A stretch of 64,000 nucleotides of DNA from JABDGM01 sp963738665 (GTDB taxonomy: Bacteria; Planctomycetota; Planctomycetia; Pirellulales; Lacipirellulaceae): NCBI GenBank assembly GCA_963738665.1, contig CAVTXL010000003.1, forward strand, positions 310,001 to 374,000, written 5' to 3'. Below the pieces are notes generated by a model that saw only the letters and a list, made by a program, of their open reading frames with translations, searched no databases and was not told where the DNA came from. This document shows, one piece after another, positions 1 through 9,346 of this stretch (its first letter is position 1; every line of letters begins with the position of its first letter). Position numbers and translations under genes: made by a program.

Positions 1-1133
1 ACCTCGTGCTCCACCCGAACGTCGTCAACGCCTCGGACGTCAACGAGCAGACCGAGAACTGCTTGTATGTTGAGGGAAGCCTGATCTGCCGCCTCTTGAT
101 GGGAACGGTCGGTCTGCGGAAGATTCGCCAAAACCGCGTGTTGCTCGTCACCGAAGACCGTCCCGAGGCGCCGAACGTCGTCGAACAGACGATCAACTGC
201 GCCGAGGGGGCCCGGGCCACGCTCGGCATGGACATCAGCGACGTGGTGGTACTCGAGCGGGAGCTGTTCATGCAGACCGGCGTCTCCGACTCGGGCCGCG
301 TGACGGGCCGCATCGAGCGGCTGAGCCATCTGGTCGACCTGCTGCGCGAAAAACGCGGCTCGTACGACGCGGTGGCCTTGGCCACGCGGATCACGCCCCA
401 CATCGACACGGTCGAGCTGCACCGGTCGTACTTCGGCCAGGGCGGCCCGAACCCATGGGGCGGCGTCGAGGCAATCCTGACCCACCTGCTCTCGACCGTA
501 CTCGACGTGCCGACGGCCCACGCGCCGACGATGAGCAGCGAGGCGCTGCGCACCGAGCGGTGGGGCGTGGTCGAGCCACGGAAGGCGGCCGAGGTCATCT
601 CGACGACCTACTTGTTTTGCGTGCTGAAGGGGCTCAACCGGGCGCCGCAGGTCGTGGTGCGGCCGACCGGCGTGTACGATCCGTCGATCCTTTCGGCCGA
701 AGACGTTTCCGCGCTCGTCATTCCCGACGGTTGCGTTGGCGTGCCGACGCTGGCCGCGGTCGAGCAAGGCATCCCGGTTGTGGCCGTGAAGAGCAACACG
801 AACCTGATGAAGAACGACCTCAAGGCGCTGCCGTTCCGCGAGGGCCAGTTGCACTACGCCGCGAACTATTACGAAGCGGCCGGCATCTTGGCGGCGATGA
901 AGGCGGGCGTGGCCCCGGCGGCGATCGCGCGGCCGATGCAGCCGCTGCGGATCGTGCGAGCGGCGGCCCCGGCGGAGTCGAAAGGGCATGCCACGAATGG
1001 CCATGCCACCAACGGCCATGCCACCAACGGCCACACGAATGGCCAGGCCACGAACGGCCGACGCAAGAAGTCCACCGCGGATGCTGCGACGACGAACGGC
1101 CACGCAAATCTGGTTGAGGTAGGTGGCGAGTGA
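1..1133 (+). CDS. DUF3326 family protein, 5' end outside window
   Basis: Conserved protein of unknown function, DUF3326 (PF11805), a family I know mainly from cyanobacteria and planctomycetes. The frame is open to the first base, so the true start is outside the window; the GTG at 6 is only the first in-frame start codon. Family-like blocks, numbered from that GTG, are HPNVVNASDVNEQ near the N-terminus, GARATLG at about 68-74, and AILTHLLS with TAHAP at about 156-174. The last 50 or so residues are a low-complexity tail of (A)TNGH/TNGQ repeats followed by RRKKS, which does not look like part of the fold. The stop codon overlaps the GTG of the next gene, so the two are probably co-translated. 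The biochemical role is unknown. Confidence 0.8.
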   Translation, partial: LVLHPNVVNASDVNEQTENCLYVEGSLICRLLMGTVGLRKIRQNRVLLVTEDRPEAPNVVEQTINCAEGARATLGMDISDVVVLERELFMQTGVSDSGRVTGRIERLSHLVDLLREKRGSYDAVALATRITPHIDTVELHRSYFGQGGPNPWGGVEAILTHLLSTVLDVPTAHAPTMSSEALRTERWGVVEPRKAAEVISTTYLFCVLKGLNRAPQVVVRPTGVYDPSILSAEDVSALVIPDGCVGVPTLAAVEQGIPVVAVKSNTNLMKNDLKALPFREGQLHYAANYYEAAGILAAMKAGVAPAAIARPMQPLRIVRAAAPAESKGHATNGHATNGHATNGHTNGQATNGRRKKSTADAATTNGHANLVEVGGE

Positions 1134-2620
1134 CGACGAGCGTTGACCACGAGCGGGCGCCGCTCTGGGATACGCTAACGCGGTATGCACAGAGCGGCAT
1201 TTACGCGTTTCACACTCCGGGCCACAAGGGCGGTGCGTTCGCGCCGCCTGAGCTCGCCGAGATGATCGGCGCGCGCGGCCTCGCGCTCGATTTGCCGTCG
1301 ATGACGGCCACGGATAACACGTTCCACCCGACCGGCTGCGTTCGCGATGCGCAGCAACTGGCGAGCGATTTGTTCGGGGCGGGTGCGACGTTTTTCCTGT
1401 CGGCAGGCTCGACGCTGGGCGTGGCGGCGGCGCTCGTGGCGACCGTTCGGCCCGGGGAAACGATTGCGCTCCCGCGGAACATTCACCGCTCGGTCGTGGC
1501 TGCGCTAGTGCTCTGCGGCGGCGTGCCGCGGTTCGTGCCGCACGGCGTGCTGCCGGAGTGCGGCGCGACTAGTGTGACACCGGCGGCGCTGGCCGAGTCG
1601 CTCGATCGCGAGCCGAAGCCGGTCGCGGCGCTCGTGACGCGGCCGAGCTATTACGGCCTGGCGCGCGAACTCGGCGAGTTGGTCGCGGTGTGCCGCGTCC
1701 GGCGCGTGCCGCTGATTGTCGATGAAGCGCATGGAGCGCACTTGCACTTTCTGCCGGCGGGCGAGCCGCCGTCGGCGATGGCGTCGGGGGCTGACATTGC
1801 GATCCAGAGTTGTCACAAGACCCTCGGTTCGCTAGTCGGCTCGGCGCAATCGCACGTGGGTCGCGGGTCGCTTGTCGAACCGGCGCAGATTCAAGAGTCG
1901 TTAAACTTCCTGCAGACCACCAGCCCCAACCTCTTGATGCTCGCTTCGCTCGACGTGATGCGACGCTGGCTGTGGCGCGAGGGGCGACAGATGTTTGCGG
2001 ATGCTGTGCAGAACGCGCGGCGGCTGGCGGATGAGATTGGGGCGTTGCCGGGCCTGAGCGTGTTCACTCCCGACGGCGATCCGCGCTTGGCCGATCATCG
2101 TCGCGACCCGTTGAGATTGGTCGTCAACGTAAGCGGGACCGGCTGGACGGGCTATGAAGTGGAACGATACTTGCGAACGGAGTACCAGGTCGAAGACGAA
2201 TTGGCCGACTGGTTCAACGTCGTGTACGTCCTCAGCCCGGGTGACGACGCGGCGGCCCAGCAACGTTTGGTCGCCGGTCTGCGTGCGATCAGCGGCGCAC
2301 CGAAACGCGCTTCTGCGGAGCGGCCCGACGCGGCGATCGGCAAATCGCCCTTGCACGAATTATTGCAGCCACCGATCCCACCACTGGCGATGCGACCGCG
2401 CGACGCGGCGCTCGCGCCGAAAACAACGATTTCGTTGGACGAGGCCGCTGGCCGAGTCAGTGGCGAAATGGTTATGTTTTATCCGCCCGGCATTCCGTTG
2501 GTGATGCCGGGCGAGGAAATCACCCAGACGACGATTGACGTCTGCCGGCAGCTCCTCGCCGCCGGCGGGCATCTTTATGCCAGTGACCCGTCGCTGGAAA
2601 CGGTGCGAGTCGTGAAATGA
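1130..2620 (+). CDS. Orn/Lys/Arg decarboxylase-family PLP enzyme
   Basis: PLP-dependent enzyme of the Orn/Lys/Arg decarboxylase major-domain family (PF01276, fold type I), 496 residues. Visible signatures are HTPGHKGG at 28-35, the PLP-aspartate block VDEAHGAH at 197-204, and the Schiff-base lysine K230 in SCHKTLGS. A C-terminal part with YPPGIPLVMPGE is typical of these decarboxylases. The GTG start at 1130 overlaps the upstream TGA (GTGA), which decides the start and suggests translational coupling to the DUF3326 gene. It lacks the long N-terminal wing domain of the inducible E. coli enzymes, so it resembles the shorter biosynthetic or SpeA/Cad-like forms of Gram-positives and cyanobacteria. 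Whether the substrate is arginine, lysine or ornithine cannot be read from the sequence. Confidence 0.88.
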   Translation: MTTSVDHERAPLWDTLTRYAQSGIYAFHTPGHKGGAFAPPELAEMIGARGLALDLPSMTATDNTFHPTGCVRDAQQLASDLFGAGATFFLSAGSTLGVAAALVATVRPGETIALPRNIHRSVVAALVLCGGVPRFVPHGVLPECGATSVTPAALAESLDREPKPVAALVTRPSYYGLARELGELVAVCRVRRVPLIVDEAHGAHLHFLPAGEPPSAMASGADIAIQSCHKTLGSLVGSAQSHVGRGSLVEPAQIQESLNFLQTTSPNLLMLASLDVMRRWLWREGRQMFADAVQNARRLADEIGALPGLSVFTPDGDPRLADHRRDPLRLVVNVSGTGWTGYEVERYLRTEYQVEDELADWFNVVYVLSPGDDAAAQQRLVAGLRAISGAPKRASAERPDAAIGKSPLHELLQPPIPPLAMRPRDAALAPKTTISLDEAAGRVSGEMVMFYPPGIPLVMPGEEITQTTIDVCRQLLAAGGHLYASDPSLETVRVVK

Positions 2621-2675
2621 CGAGACCCAAGTGAATTCAAGGGCCGTCCTTAAACTTAGAGCTTATTCCATTACG

Positions 2676-2761
2676 CCCTCTCCCCTTGGGAGAGGGTTGG
2701 GGTGAGGGAACATCGCCGGAAGGCAAGATACCTCACCCTGCCCTCTCCCATAGGGAGAGGG
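2676..2761. repeat. Pair of palindromic CCCTCTCC/GGAGAGGG repeats
   Basis: Two similar palindromes, CCCTCTCC-CCTT-GGGAGAGGG at 2676-2696 and CCCTCTCCCATAGGGAGAGGG-like at 2741-2761, lie between the decarboxylase and the Rieske gene. Each can fold into a stable hairpin. They look like a dispersed intergenic repeat, and could also act as a terminator-like structure after the decarboxylase. Confidence 0.7.
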
Positions 2762-2817
2762 TTCTGGCACAGGTGCTTAGGCATTGGAACTTCGTTATTG
2801 ATCGAGGACACGCGCAA

Positions 2818-3939
2818 ATGTCTCAAATGTCCCTTGTTGATCGGCCGGCGGTCGACGCGGCCGTCGGTCTGCCGCTGCCGTGGTACTTCGACCAGGATTA
2901 TTTGGAACTTGAGCGACGAAGGCTGTTTGCCGAGGGGCCGAGGTTCGCTGGGGCCGCGTCGCTCGTAGCGGAGAGCGGAAACTACGTCGCCTTGGGAGGT
3001 CAGAATGCGGGCCAGTTGCTCGTCCGCCACAACGGCCGCCCACAGCTTGTGTCGAACGTCTGCCGCCATCGGCAAGCGCAGATGCTGAGCGGAACAGGCC
3101 GCGCCAAGCACATCGTCTGCCCGGTCCACAATTGGGCCTACGATCTCGACGGCCGGCAGATCGCCGCGCCCCACTTCGACGCGAATCCGTGCCTCGACTT
3201 GGAGCGCACCGAGCTCGTCGATTGGAACGGGTTGTTGTTTGCCGGTCCGCGCGACGTCCGGCACGAGCTGGCGCCGCTGGCGAGCTGGACGGAACTGACG
3301 GCGGAAAACTACGTGCTGGAACGAGTGGACGAAGAGGAGCACGACCTGAATTGGAAGGTGTTCCTGGAGATCTATCTCGAAGACTATCACATTGGCGCCG
3401 TGCATCCCGGCTTTCGCGCATTTGTCGATACCGACGACATCCGCCGCGCGCTTCAGGCCCTGGGCGGCGAGCGGTTCTTTTGCGAGCAGGTAAACGTCCG
3501 CTGGCCTCCGCCGGCTGTGGCCGGCTCGCCGCTGTTTGCCGAGTATCAGAGGATTTTGCTGGACATGCTGGCTGGCCGGCGGCCGCCGTTTGCGGCGATC
3601 TGGCTGTGCCTGTTCTCGGGGCAGCTCGTCGAGTGGTATCCATTCTCGGTGGTCGTCACGACATACCAGCCGCTGTCGCCGATGCGGACGCGTCTGCGTT
3701 CGGAGTACTACTTCGACCGGCAGATTGCCGAGACGCGGCGCGATTACGTCGAGACCGGCCTGGCCGTGCTCGACGAGGTGACGGCCGAAGACCATGGGGC
3801 GGCCGAGCTGCTGCAGCAAGGCCGGCAGGCCCTGTGGGCCCGCGGCGACGACTTGCAGGGGCCGTACCAACTGCCCATGGAACAGGGCCTTAAGCGGTTC
3901 CACGATTGCCTGCGCGGGCTGGCCAGCGACGCAATGTAA
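2818..3939 (+). CDS. Rieske [2Fe-2S] ring-hydroxylating oxygenase alpha-subunit family
   Basis: Rieske non-heme iron oxygenase large-subunit family, 373 residues from the ATG at 2818 (the frame is open further upstream through repeat sequence, so I prefer this start). The Rieske centre is complete: C82-x-H84 in VCRHR and C101-x2-H104 in CPVHNWAY. The mononuclear iron site follows as EDYHIGAVH, with H191 and H196 and bridging D189. The family adds oxygen to aromatic or other C-H substrates using a separate reductase; none is encoded next door, and the substrate is not predictable. It may also be a Rieske demethylase-type enzyme. The upstream flank is the hairpin repeat pair, so it is probably its own transcription unit. 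Confidence 0.85.
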   Translation: MSQMSLVDRPAVDAAVGLPLPWYFDQDYLELERRRLFAEGPRFAGAASLVAESGNYVALGGQNAGQLLVRHNGRPQLVSNVCRHRQAQMLSGTGRAKHIVCPVHNWAYDLDGRQIAAPHFDANPCLDLERTELVDWNGLLFAGPRDVRHELAPLASWTELTAENYVLERVDEEEHDLNWKVFLEIYLEDYHIGAVHPGFRAFVDTDDIRRALQALGGERFFCEQVNVRWPPPAVAGSPLFAEYQRILLDMLAGRRPPFAAIWLCLFSGQLVEWYPFSVVVTTYQPLSPMRTRLRSEYYFDRQIAETRRDYVETGLAVLDEVTAEDHGAAELLQQGRQALWARGDDLQGPYQLPMEQGLKRFHDCLRGLASDAM

Positions 3940-4264
3940 AGGCTGGGCAGTTTGCTGTAGTAGGCAGACTCCGTCTGCCGTAACCGTCCTTCCGCTCGGC
4001 GCCGCCTCACCTCCCGGCAGCGTTCTCCATTTCTGGATCGACCTGGCTGCGGCACGCGGAGCGTGCCGGCTACAGACCTGCCGAGCGACTTTTGCAATTG
4101 CAATTTGCGTATGGAGGGCCAACAATCTAAGAGGGCACGGGAAGGATTGCGCAGGCAGATTCGCCGCCGTCGGCGGGCCGGCATTCGTGTCTGCCGGAGG
4201 GCAGGAAGGTCTGCTCTGCGAAGCTGCCACTGGCAGACACGTATGTCTGCCCCGCAAACAAGAT
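3940..4264. repeat. Gene-free stretch filled with palindromic repeats
   Basis: No gene is recognisable here. The stretch holds several short palindromes of one style: GGCAGACTCCGTCTGCC (about 3963-3979), GGCACGCGGAGCGTGCC (about 4054-4070), and two more degenerate copies built on GGCAGACA...TGTCTGCC between 4160 and 4256. Related GGCACACTCCGTGTGCC copies occur at 26.3, 26.4, 31.26 and 31.35 kb. Confidence 0.65.
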
Positions 4265-5286
4265 ATGAAGCTGCGCGTCGGCGTTGTTGGCCTGGGACAG
4301 GCGTGGGAGTCGCGTCACGCGCCGCGCTGCGGGCGTTGGGTGATCGGTTCGAGGTGCGCGCCGTTTGTGATCCGGTCGCCCACCGCGCGGCGGAAATCGC
4401 CCAGCGCTGGCCGGCGCGGACGAGCGACGGCTTTCGCGCCTTGGCGTTTAGCCCGGACATCGACGCGGTGCTGCTGCTCTCGGCTCGTTGGTACGGTGCG
4501 TTGCCGATCCTGGCGGCGTGCGATGCGGGCAAGGCGATCTACTGCTCGGCCGCGCTCGATTTGGACACACACGAGGCGGATGAAGTCCGCCGCCGAGTGC
4601 GGGCAGCCGGCGTGGCCTTCATGGCCGAGTTTCCTTGCCGCTTGGCACCGGCCACCTTGCGGCTGAAGGAATTGATGGCGACGCGACTCGGCCAGCCGCG
4701 GCTATTGTTCTGCAATCGGCGCTCGACCTCGAAGGGAGATAACGGTCGCTCGTTCTACAGCACCGACATGCGGCAGCTCATCGAGATGGTTGATTGGTGC
4801 CGCGACGTGGTCGGGTCAGAGGCGTCGAGCGTCGTCGGCGCGTCGCACACGTCGTCCACGCTGGGGGCGGCCGGCCGGCACGAATCGCCGCCGAAGGATT
4901 ACCTGGTGATGACGCTCGATTTTTCGCCGCCGGGCGAAGTGGGGAGCGGGCCGGTGGCCCAGATCGCCTGCGGCAGCTACGTTTCGCCCGAGTGGCGAGA
5001 GGCGGCCTCGTTCCGCCGCCCGGCCGATCTGCAAGTTGTCTGCGAGCGGGGCGTCGCGTTTCTCGACCTGCCCCACACGCTGGTCTGGTTCGACGAGGCG
5101 GGCCAGCACTCGGAGCTGCTCGACAACGACCGGCCCGTCGGCGAGCAAATGCTACTCCATTTCCACCGCCTCGTGGGCAGCCTCGTGCTGAAGATCTCCA
5201 GCCTGGAAGACGCCTACCGGGCGCTGGCGATCGTCAACAAAGCGCAGGAGAGCTACGCCAAGGGCTGCCGGTTGACGCTGGAGTAA
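4265..5286 (+). CDS. Gfo/Idh/MocA family oxidoreductase (one frame break)
   Basis: NAD(P)-dependent oxidoreductase of the Gfo/Idh/MocA family, about 340 residues. The N-terminal Rossmann strand MKLRVGVVGLGQAW starts at the ATG at 4265, but the rest (ALRALGDRFEVRAVCDPV onward, through AEFPCRLAPATLRLKE) is in another frame. A single deleted base, or two extra bases, near 4320 in a GC-rich run explains this. Rejoined, the protein runs continuously to the TAA at 5284-5286. These enzymes act on sugars, inositols or amino sugars, and planctomycetes encode many of them; no substrate is predictable. The break is probably a consensus error because the downstream frame is fully conserved in character. 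Confidence 0.75.
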
Positions 5287-5325
5287 ATACCAACTCTGAC
5301 TCGGTGATGCTATAATTCAAGTATT

Positions 5326-5604
5326 ATGAAATTGGACTACCGAAACGTGGAAAAAGACCCTGCCCGATGTGGTGGTCAACCAGTGATCGCCAATACGCGA
5401 GTTCGCGTTGCCACAGTCTTGGCCTGTTATCGCCAGGGGATGGGAGTCGAAGAAATCGTTCAGCAATATGCCCACTTGAAGCCAGCAGACGTTCATGACG
5501 CTTTGGCTTACGCGTACGATCATCTCGACGAGATCGAATCTAACTTGGCTGCGGATGACGAAGCGACAGTAAAGGGGTGCCATGGGCAATCTGACGGGCG
5601 ATGA
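5326..5604 (+). CDS. DUF433 domain protein, antitoxin-like
   Basis: Small protein of the DUF433 family (PF04255), 92 residues, a helix-turn-helix-like fold commonly found as the antitoxin-like partner of PIN-like proteins. The characteristic run is PVIANTRVRVATVLA, followed by EEIVQQYAHLKPADVHDALAYA. The stop overlaps the start of the next gene (ATGA at 5601-5604), the usual coupling of a toxin-antitoxin pair. It probably represses its own promoter and binds the DUF5615 partner; this is inference from the family. Confidence 0.85.
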   Translation: MKLDYRNVEKDPARCGGQPVIANTRVRVATVLACYRQGMGVEEIVQQYAHLKPADVHDALAYAYDHLDEIESNLAADDEATVKGCHGQSDGR

Positions 5605-5951
5605 CTAGCATTCGATTCTTCACGGATGAGGATATCTATGGTGCAATTGCCGTCGCCCTCCGCCGGGCAGCCTTCGACGCAGTTTCGACACCGGATGTCG
5701 GCCGATTGAGCGAATCGGACGAATCGCAGCTTCGCTGGGCGGCCAGCCAGGGCCGCGTCCTTGTTACATTTAATGTTGCGCACTTCGCCCGATTGCACAA
5801 CGAATGGCTGCGGCGCGGACGTCATCATGCGGGCATCTTCGTTTCGCACCAGCGGCCAATTGGCGATATGCTGCGCCGCCTAATGCACCTGGCTAACATG
5901 CGCGACGCCGACTCAATGTGCGACCGCCTAGAGTACCTCGGTGACTGGTGA
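5601..5951 (+). CDS. DUF5615 PIN-like protein, toxin-like
   Basis: PIN-like nuclease-fold protein of the DUF5615 family, 116 residues. The acidic start IRFFTDEDIYGAI, the middle block SESDESQLRWAASQGRVLVT and the following FNVAHF match the family layout. The position that is often Asp in TxDxDF is here Asn (TFNVAHF), a variant I believe is common in this family, so I do not read it as inactivation. It overlaps the DUF433 gene by four bases. Together they form a probable toxin-antitoxin or RNA-processing module. Confidence 0.82.
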   Translation: MTSIRFFTDEDIYGAIAVALRRAAFDAVSTPDVGRLSESDESQLRWAASQGRVLVTFNVAHFARLHNEWLRRGRHHAGIFVSHQRPIGDMLRRLMHLANMRDADSMCDRLEYLGDW

Positions 5952-6160
5952 CTGCTTGTCGGCTGGCAGGGCACCAGTCAAACGGGTGCGCACGAGGAAT
6001 CAAATGCCGCGAGACTCATCTCAGTTGCGCAATGCTGCGCGAGAACTGCTCTGAATTCGGACATTCCATCGATTTGGCGGCAGCGTTGACCTTGCCCACG
6101 GCCACAGCTAAAATCATGGCCATTTCCAGCACGATCAAACTCCGCCGGTCCGCCGCCGTC

Positions 6161-8248
6161 ATGCCCAAGCCCGACCAAGTTGTTGCCCAGCTCTCCATCA
6201 ACACCATTCGCACGTTGGCGATGGACGCCGTCGAGGCGGCCAAGAGCGGCCATCCGGGGACGCCGATGGCCCTGGCACCGGTGACGTACCAGCTTTGGTC
6301 GCAGCACTTGCGGTATGATCCGGCCGGGCCGCTGTGGCCCAACCGGGATCGGTATGTGTTGTCGTGTGGGCACGCGTCGATGCTGTTGTACTCGATGATT
6401 CACTTAGCCGGCGTACGGCATGTGAACAGCCAGGGGGAGGTGACCGGCGAGCCGTCGTTGTCGCTCGAGGAGATCAAGAACTTTCGCCAGTGGGGCAGCC
6501 GGACGCCGGGCCATCCGGAGTATGGCGGCGCGGCGGGCGTCGATACGGGGCACGCCACGGGCGTGGAAACGACGACCGGGCCGCTGGGCCAAGGCTGCGG
6601 CAACAGCGTCGGTATGGCGATCGCTGGCCGCTGGCTGGCGGCGCGCTACAATCGGCCCGGTTTCGAGTTGTTCAATTATCGCGTATGGACGCAGTGCAGC
6701 GACGGTGACCTGATGGAAGGCGTCGGCTGCGAGGCGGCCTCGCTGGCCGGCCATCTGAAGCTAGGCAACCTGTGCTGGATTTACGACGACAACCACATCA
6801 CGATCGAGGGCGCGACGCGGCTGGCCTTCAGCGAGAATGTGGGCGTGCGATTTGAGGGCCTGGGCTGGAACGTGCTGAGGGTCGACGATGCCAATGACCT
6901 GGCGACGATCGAAGACGCGCTGAACAAAGCCGCCAAACACACAGCCGGGCCGACGATCATCATTCTCAAAAGCATCATTGGCTACGGCGCGCCGAAGAAG
7001 GCGGGCACGTCCAAGGCCCACGGCGAGGCGATCGGACCCGAGGAAGTCGCCGGCGCCAAGGCGGCCTACGGCTGGCCGACCGACGCCAAGTTTTTGGTGC
7101 CCCCCGAGGTGCCTGCCCACTTTCAGGCCACGCTGGGCAAGCGTGGCAAGGAGCTGCACGACGAATGGAGGGCGCTGTTCGCTCGCTATGAAAAGGAACA
7201 CCCGGCCGAAGCGGCCGAGCTAAAGCTGATGCAGTCGCGCGGCCTGCCCAAGGGCTGGCAAGGCGCGCTGCCGAAGTTCGAGGCCGACGCGAAGGGAATG
7301 GCCTCGCGCGTTTCCGGCGGCAAGGCGCTCAACGCGTTCGCGAAAAAGATTCCGTGGCTGTTGGGCGGATCGGCCGATCTGGCCCCGTCGACCAAGACGC
7401 TGCTCGAGTTTGACGAAGCCAGGGGCGACTTTTCGGCCGAGAACCCGGCCGGCCGCAACTTGCATTACGGCGTCCGCGAGCATGCGATGGCTGCGGCGGT
7501 GAACGGCATGGCGCTGTGCGGTTTGCGGCCTTACGGGGCGACGTTCTTTGTATTTACCGATTACATGCGGCCGTCGCTGCGGCTGAGCGCGATCATGGGC
7601 CTGCCGACGGTCATGGTGTTGACGCACGATTCGATCGGCGTCGGCGAAGATGGGCCGACCCATCAGCCGATCGAGCACCTGGCCGCCTGCCGGGCGATTC
7701 CGAACATCATCGTGCTGCGGCCGGGCGACGCCAACGAAACGGCCGTCGCGTGGCGCGTTGCCCTCGAACAATCCCGGCACCCGGTGATGCTCATTCTGAC
7801 GCGGCAGAATCTGCCGACGTTCGATCGCGACGTCTATGCACCTGCCGAAGGCGTCGCCAGGGGCGGTTACATCATGACCGACGCGGCCGATAAGAAGCCA
7901 GAGGTAATTTTGATGTCCACCGGCAGCGAAGTGCAGCTCATCGTGAAGGCGCACGAGAAGCTGAAGAAAGAAGGGATTAAGAGCCGCCTCGTCAGCTTGC
8001 CGTCGTTTGAAATCTTCGACGCCCAGCCAGTCGCGTATCGCGACCAGGTGCTGCCGCCGGCCGTCACGGCTCGCATCGGCGTGGAAGCCGGCATTCGCCA
8101 GTGCTGGGATAAGTATCTTGGCACTCACGGCGCGTTTGTCGGGCTGGATGGCTACGGCGCATCGGCGCCGTATGAAGAGGTCTACGCGCACCGCGGGCTG
8201 ACGGTGGAGGCGATCGTGGCTGCGGCCCGCGAGCTGCGGGCAAAGTAA
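6161..8248 (+). CDS. tkt: Transketolase
   Basis: Transketolase, a TPP-dependent enzyme of the pentose phosphate pathway moving two-carbon units between sugar phosphates. With the ATG at 6161 the protein is 695 residues, close to the family length; an ATG at 6116 would add 15 residues and cannot be excluded. Family marks include SINTIRTLAMDAVEAAKSGH, the TPP motif SDGDLMEG with YDDNH further on, the pyrimidine-domain stretch FVFTDYMRPSLRLSAIM, and DSIGVGEDGPTHQPIEHL. No frame break is seen across 2 kb. It stands alone and is followed by a small hairpin GCTCC-TTC-GGAGC near 8350 that may help termination. Confidence 0.95.
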   Translation: MPKPDQVVAQLSINTIRTLAMDAVEAAKSGHPGTPMALAPVTYQLWSQHLRYDPAGPLWPNRDRYVLSCGHASMLLYSMIHLAGVRHVNSQGEVTGEPSLSLEEIKNFRQWGSRTPGHPEYGGAAGVDTGHATGVETTTGPLGQGCGNSVGMAIAGRWLAARYNRPGFELFNYRVWTQCSDGDLMEGVGCEAASLAGHLKLGNLCWIYDDNHITIEGATRLAFSENVGVRFEGLGWNVLRVDDANDLATIEDALNKAAKHTAGPTIIILKSIIGYGAPKKAGTSKAHGEAIGPEEVAGAKAAYGWPTDAKFLVPPEVPAHFQATLGKRGKELHDEWRALFARYEKEHPAEAAELKLMQSRGLPKGWQGALPKFEADAKGMASRVSGGKALNAFAKKIPWLLGGSADLAPSTKTLLEFDEARGDFSAENPAGRNLHYGVREHAMAAAVNGMALCGLRPYGATFFVFTDYMRPSLRLSAIMGLPTVMVLTHDSIGVGEDGPTHQPIEHLAACRAIPNIIVLRPGDANETAVAWRVALEQSRHPVMLILTRQNLPTFDRDVYAPAEGVARGGYIMTDAADKKPEVILMSTGSEVQLIVKAHEKLKKEGIKSRLVSLPSFEIFDAQPVAYRDQVLPPAVTARIGVEAGIRQCWDKYLGTHGAFVGLDGYGASAPYEEVYAHRGLTVEAIVAAARELRAK

Positions 8249-8377
8249 GATAATCGTGGCGTTCGCCGGTGCGTCGGGAATCGCGCTCTTTCAGAGCCAA
8301 CCGCGCGGTTTGCTACTTATCCAGCGCGTTGTTCTGGGCCCTCACACCGCGCTCCTTCGGAGCTGAGAACTGTCGAT

Positions 8378-9241
8378 TCACGCGGCCGAAGCACAAGTTC
8401 GCCGGCGCGAATTAGTTTCTGCCAACTTACGCGCGATGCGTTTCCGCCGGCCCAGGTGCAGTGCGAAATCGACGAGGCCTGGCGTCAGCCGCTTCAGCGT
8501 GCAGAGCAATCGTGCCGATGGCTCGACGACGACCAGCCGGCGATTGCGGCGGATCGCGCGGATCGTGGCTTTGGCTACGCGTTCGGGGGTCGTGGTGAAG
8601 ATGCGGGGCGGAATCTTATGCTGCTTGGCCGTGGGCGGCAGCGGGGCTGATGTGAAGAGATTGGTGCGCACAAAGCCGGGGCAGAGCGCCGTCACGCCGA
8701 GGCCGTAGCGGCCGTACTCGGCTCGTAGGGCGTCGCTCAAGCCGACCAAGCCGAACTTGGTCGTGCAGTACGCGGCGAGCTTCGGCATGCCGACCAGGCC
8801 GAACATGCTGCAAACGTTGACGATGTGGGCCTCGGGCCGTTCCAAGAGCGACGGCAAGAGTTCGCGCGTGAACTGAACCTGCGCGTAGAGGTTCACGCGG
8901 AGCACCCGGTCCCAATGCTCGGCCGACATTTCATTCGTGCGGCCGTAGTAAGTGATGCCGGCGTTGTTGATGAGAATATCGGCGCCGCCCCAGCGGGTCA
9001 GCAGTTCGGTGACGGCGGCCGAGACTTCATCGGAGCTCCCAATGTCGCACTGCCGGCCGAACACTTCGATGCCGAACTTGCTCGCATCGGAAACGGTTTT
9101 CGACAGGCCGACGTGATCGACGTCGACAAGAAACAAGTCGACGCCCAGTTCGGCCAGATGTAGCGCGATCGCCCGACCAATGCCCGAGGCCACACCGGTC
9201 ACCAGAGCTTTTTTTCCCCGAATATGGCGCATCGTTGACAC
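8378..9241 (-). CDS. SDR family oxidoreductase
   Basis: Classical short-chain dehydrogenase/reductase, 287 residues. The cofactor motif TGVASGIG is at 15-22, NNAG at 92-95, and the catalytic S145, Y158 and K162 are in SMFG and YCTTK. An aspartate at the end of the second strand (FLVDVD) suggests NAD(H) preference; this is a rule of thumb. The gene lies downstream of the halogenase-like PhyH gene on the same strand, about 105 bases away with an inverted repeat between them, so the two may be co-transcribed and act on related metabolites. The C-terminus is basic and Arg-rich. Confidence 0.9.
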   Translation of the reverse strand: MSTMRHIRGKKALVTGVASGIGRAIALHLAELGVDLFLVDVDHVGLSKTVSDASKFGIEVFGRQCDIGSSDEVSAAVTELLTRWGGADILINNAGITYYGRTNEMSAEHWDRVLRVNLYAQVQFTRELLPSLLERPEAHIVNVCSMFGLVGMPKLAAYCTTKFGLVGLSDALRAEYGRYGLGVTALCPGFVRTNLFTSAPLPPTAKQHKIPPRIFTTTPERVAKATIRAIRRNRRLVVVEPSARLLCTLKRLTPGLVDFALHLGRRKRIARKLAETNSRRRTCASAA

Positions 9242-9250
9242 CGGTGAACA

Positions 9251-9335
9251 GACAAGGAGACAAGGAGTGGTGGAGACAAGAAGAAAGCGCTCCGGTCGCT
9301 CGCTCCTGGTCTCCTCGTCCCCTTGTCTCCGTGTC
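9251..9335. repeat. Inverted repeat between halogenase-like and SDR genes
   Basis: GACAAGGAGACAAGG at 9251-9265 pairs with CCTTGTCTCCGTGTC at 9321-9335 (one mismatch), giving a long stem across the gap between the two minus-strand genes. It may be a dispersed repeat or an intra-operon processing or attenuation hairpin. Confidence 0.6.
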
Positions 9336-9346
9336 TTTACAAGAAA

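Noticed and set aside
5760..5800. Asn in the DUF5615 TFNVAHF motif as an inactivating change
   Set aside because: Asn at this place is, to my knowledge, common in the family, so it is not evidence of inactivity.
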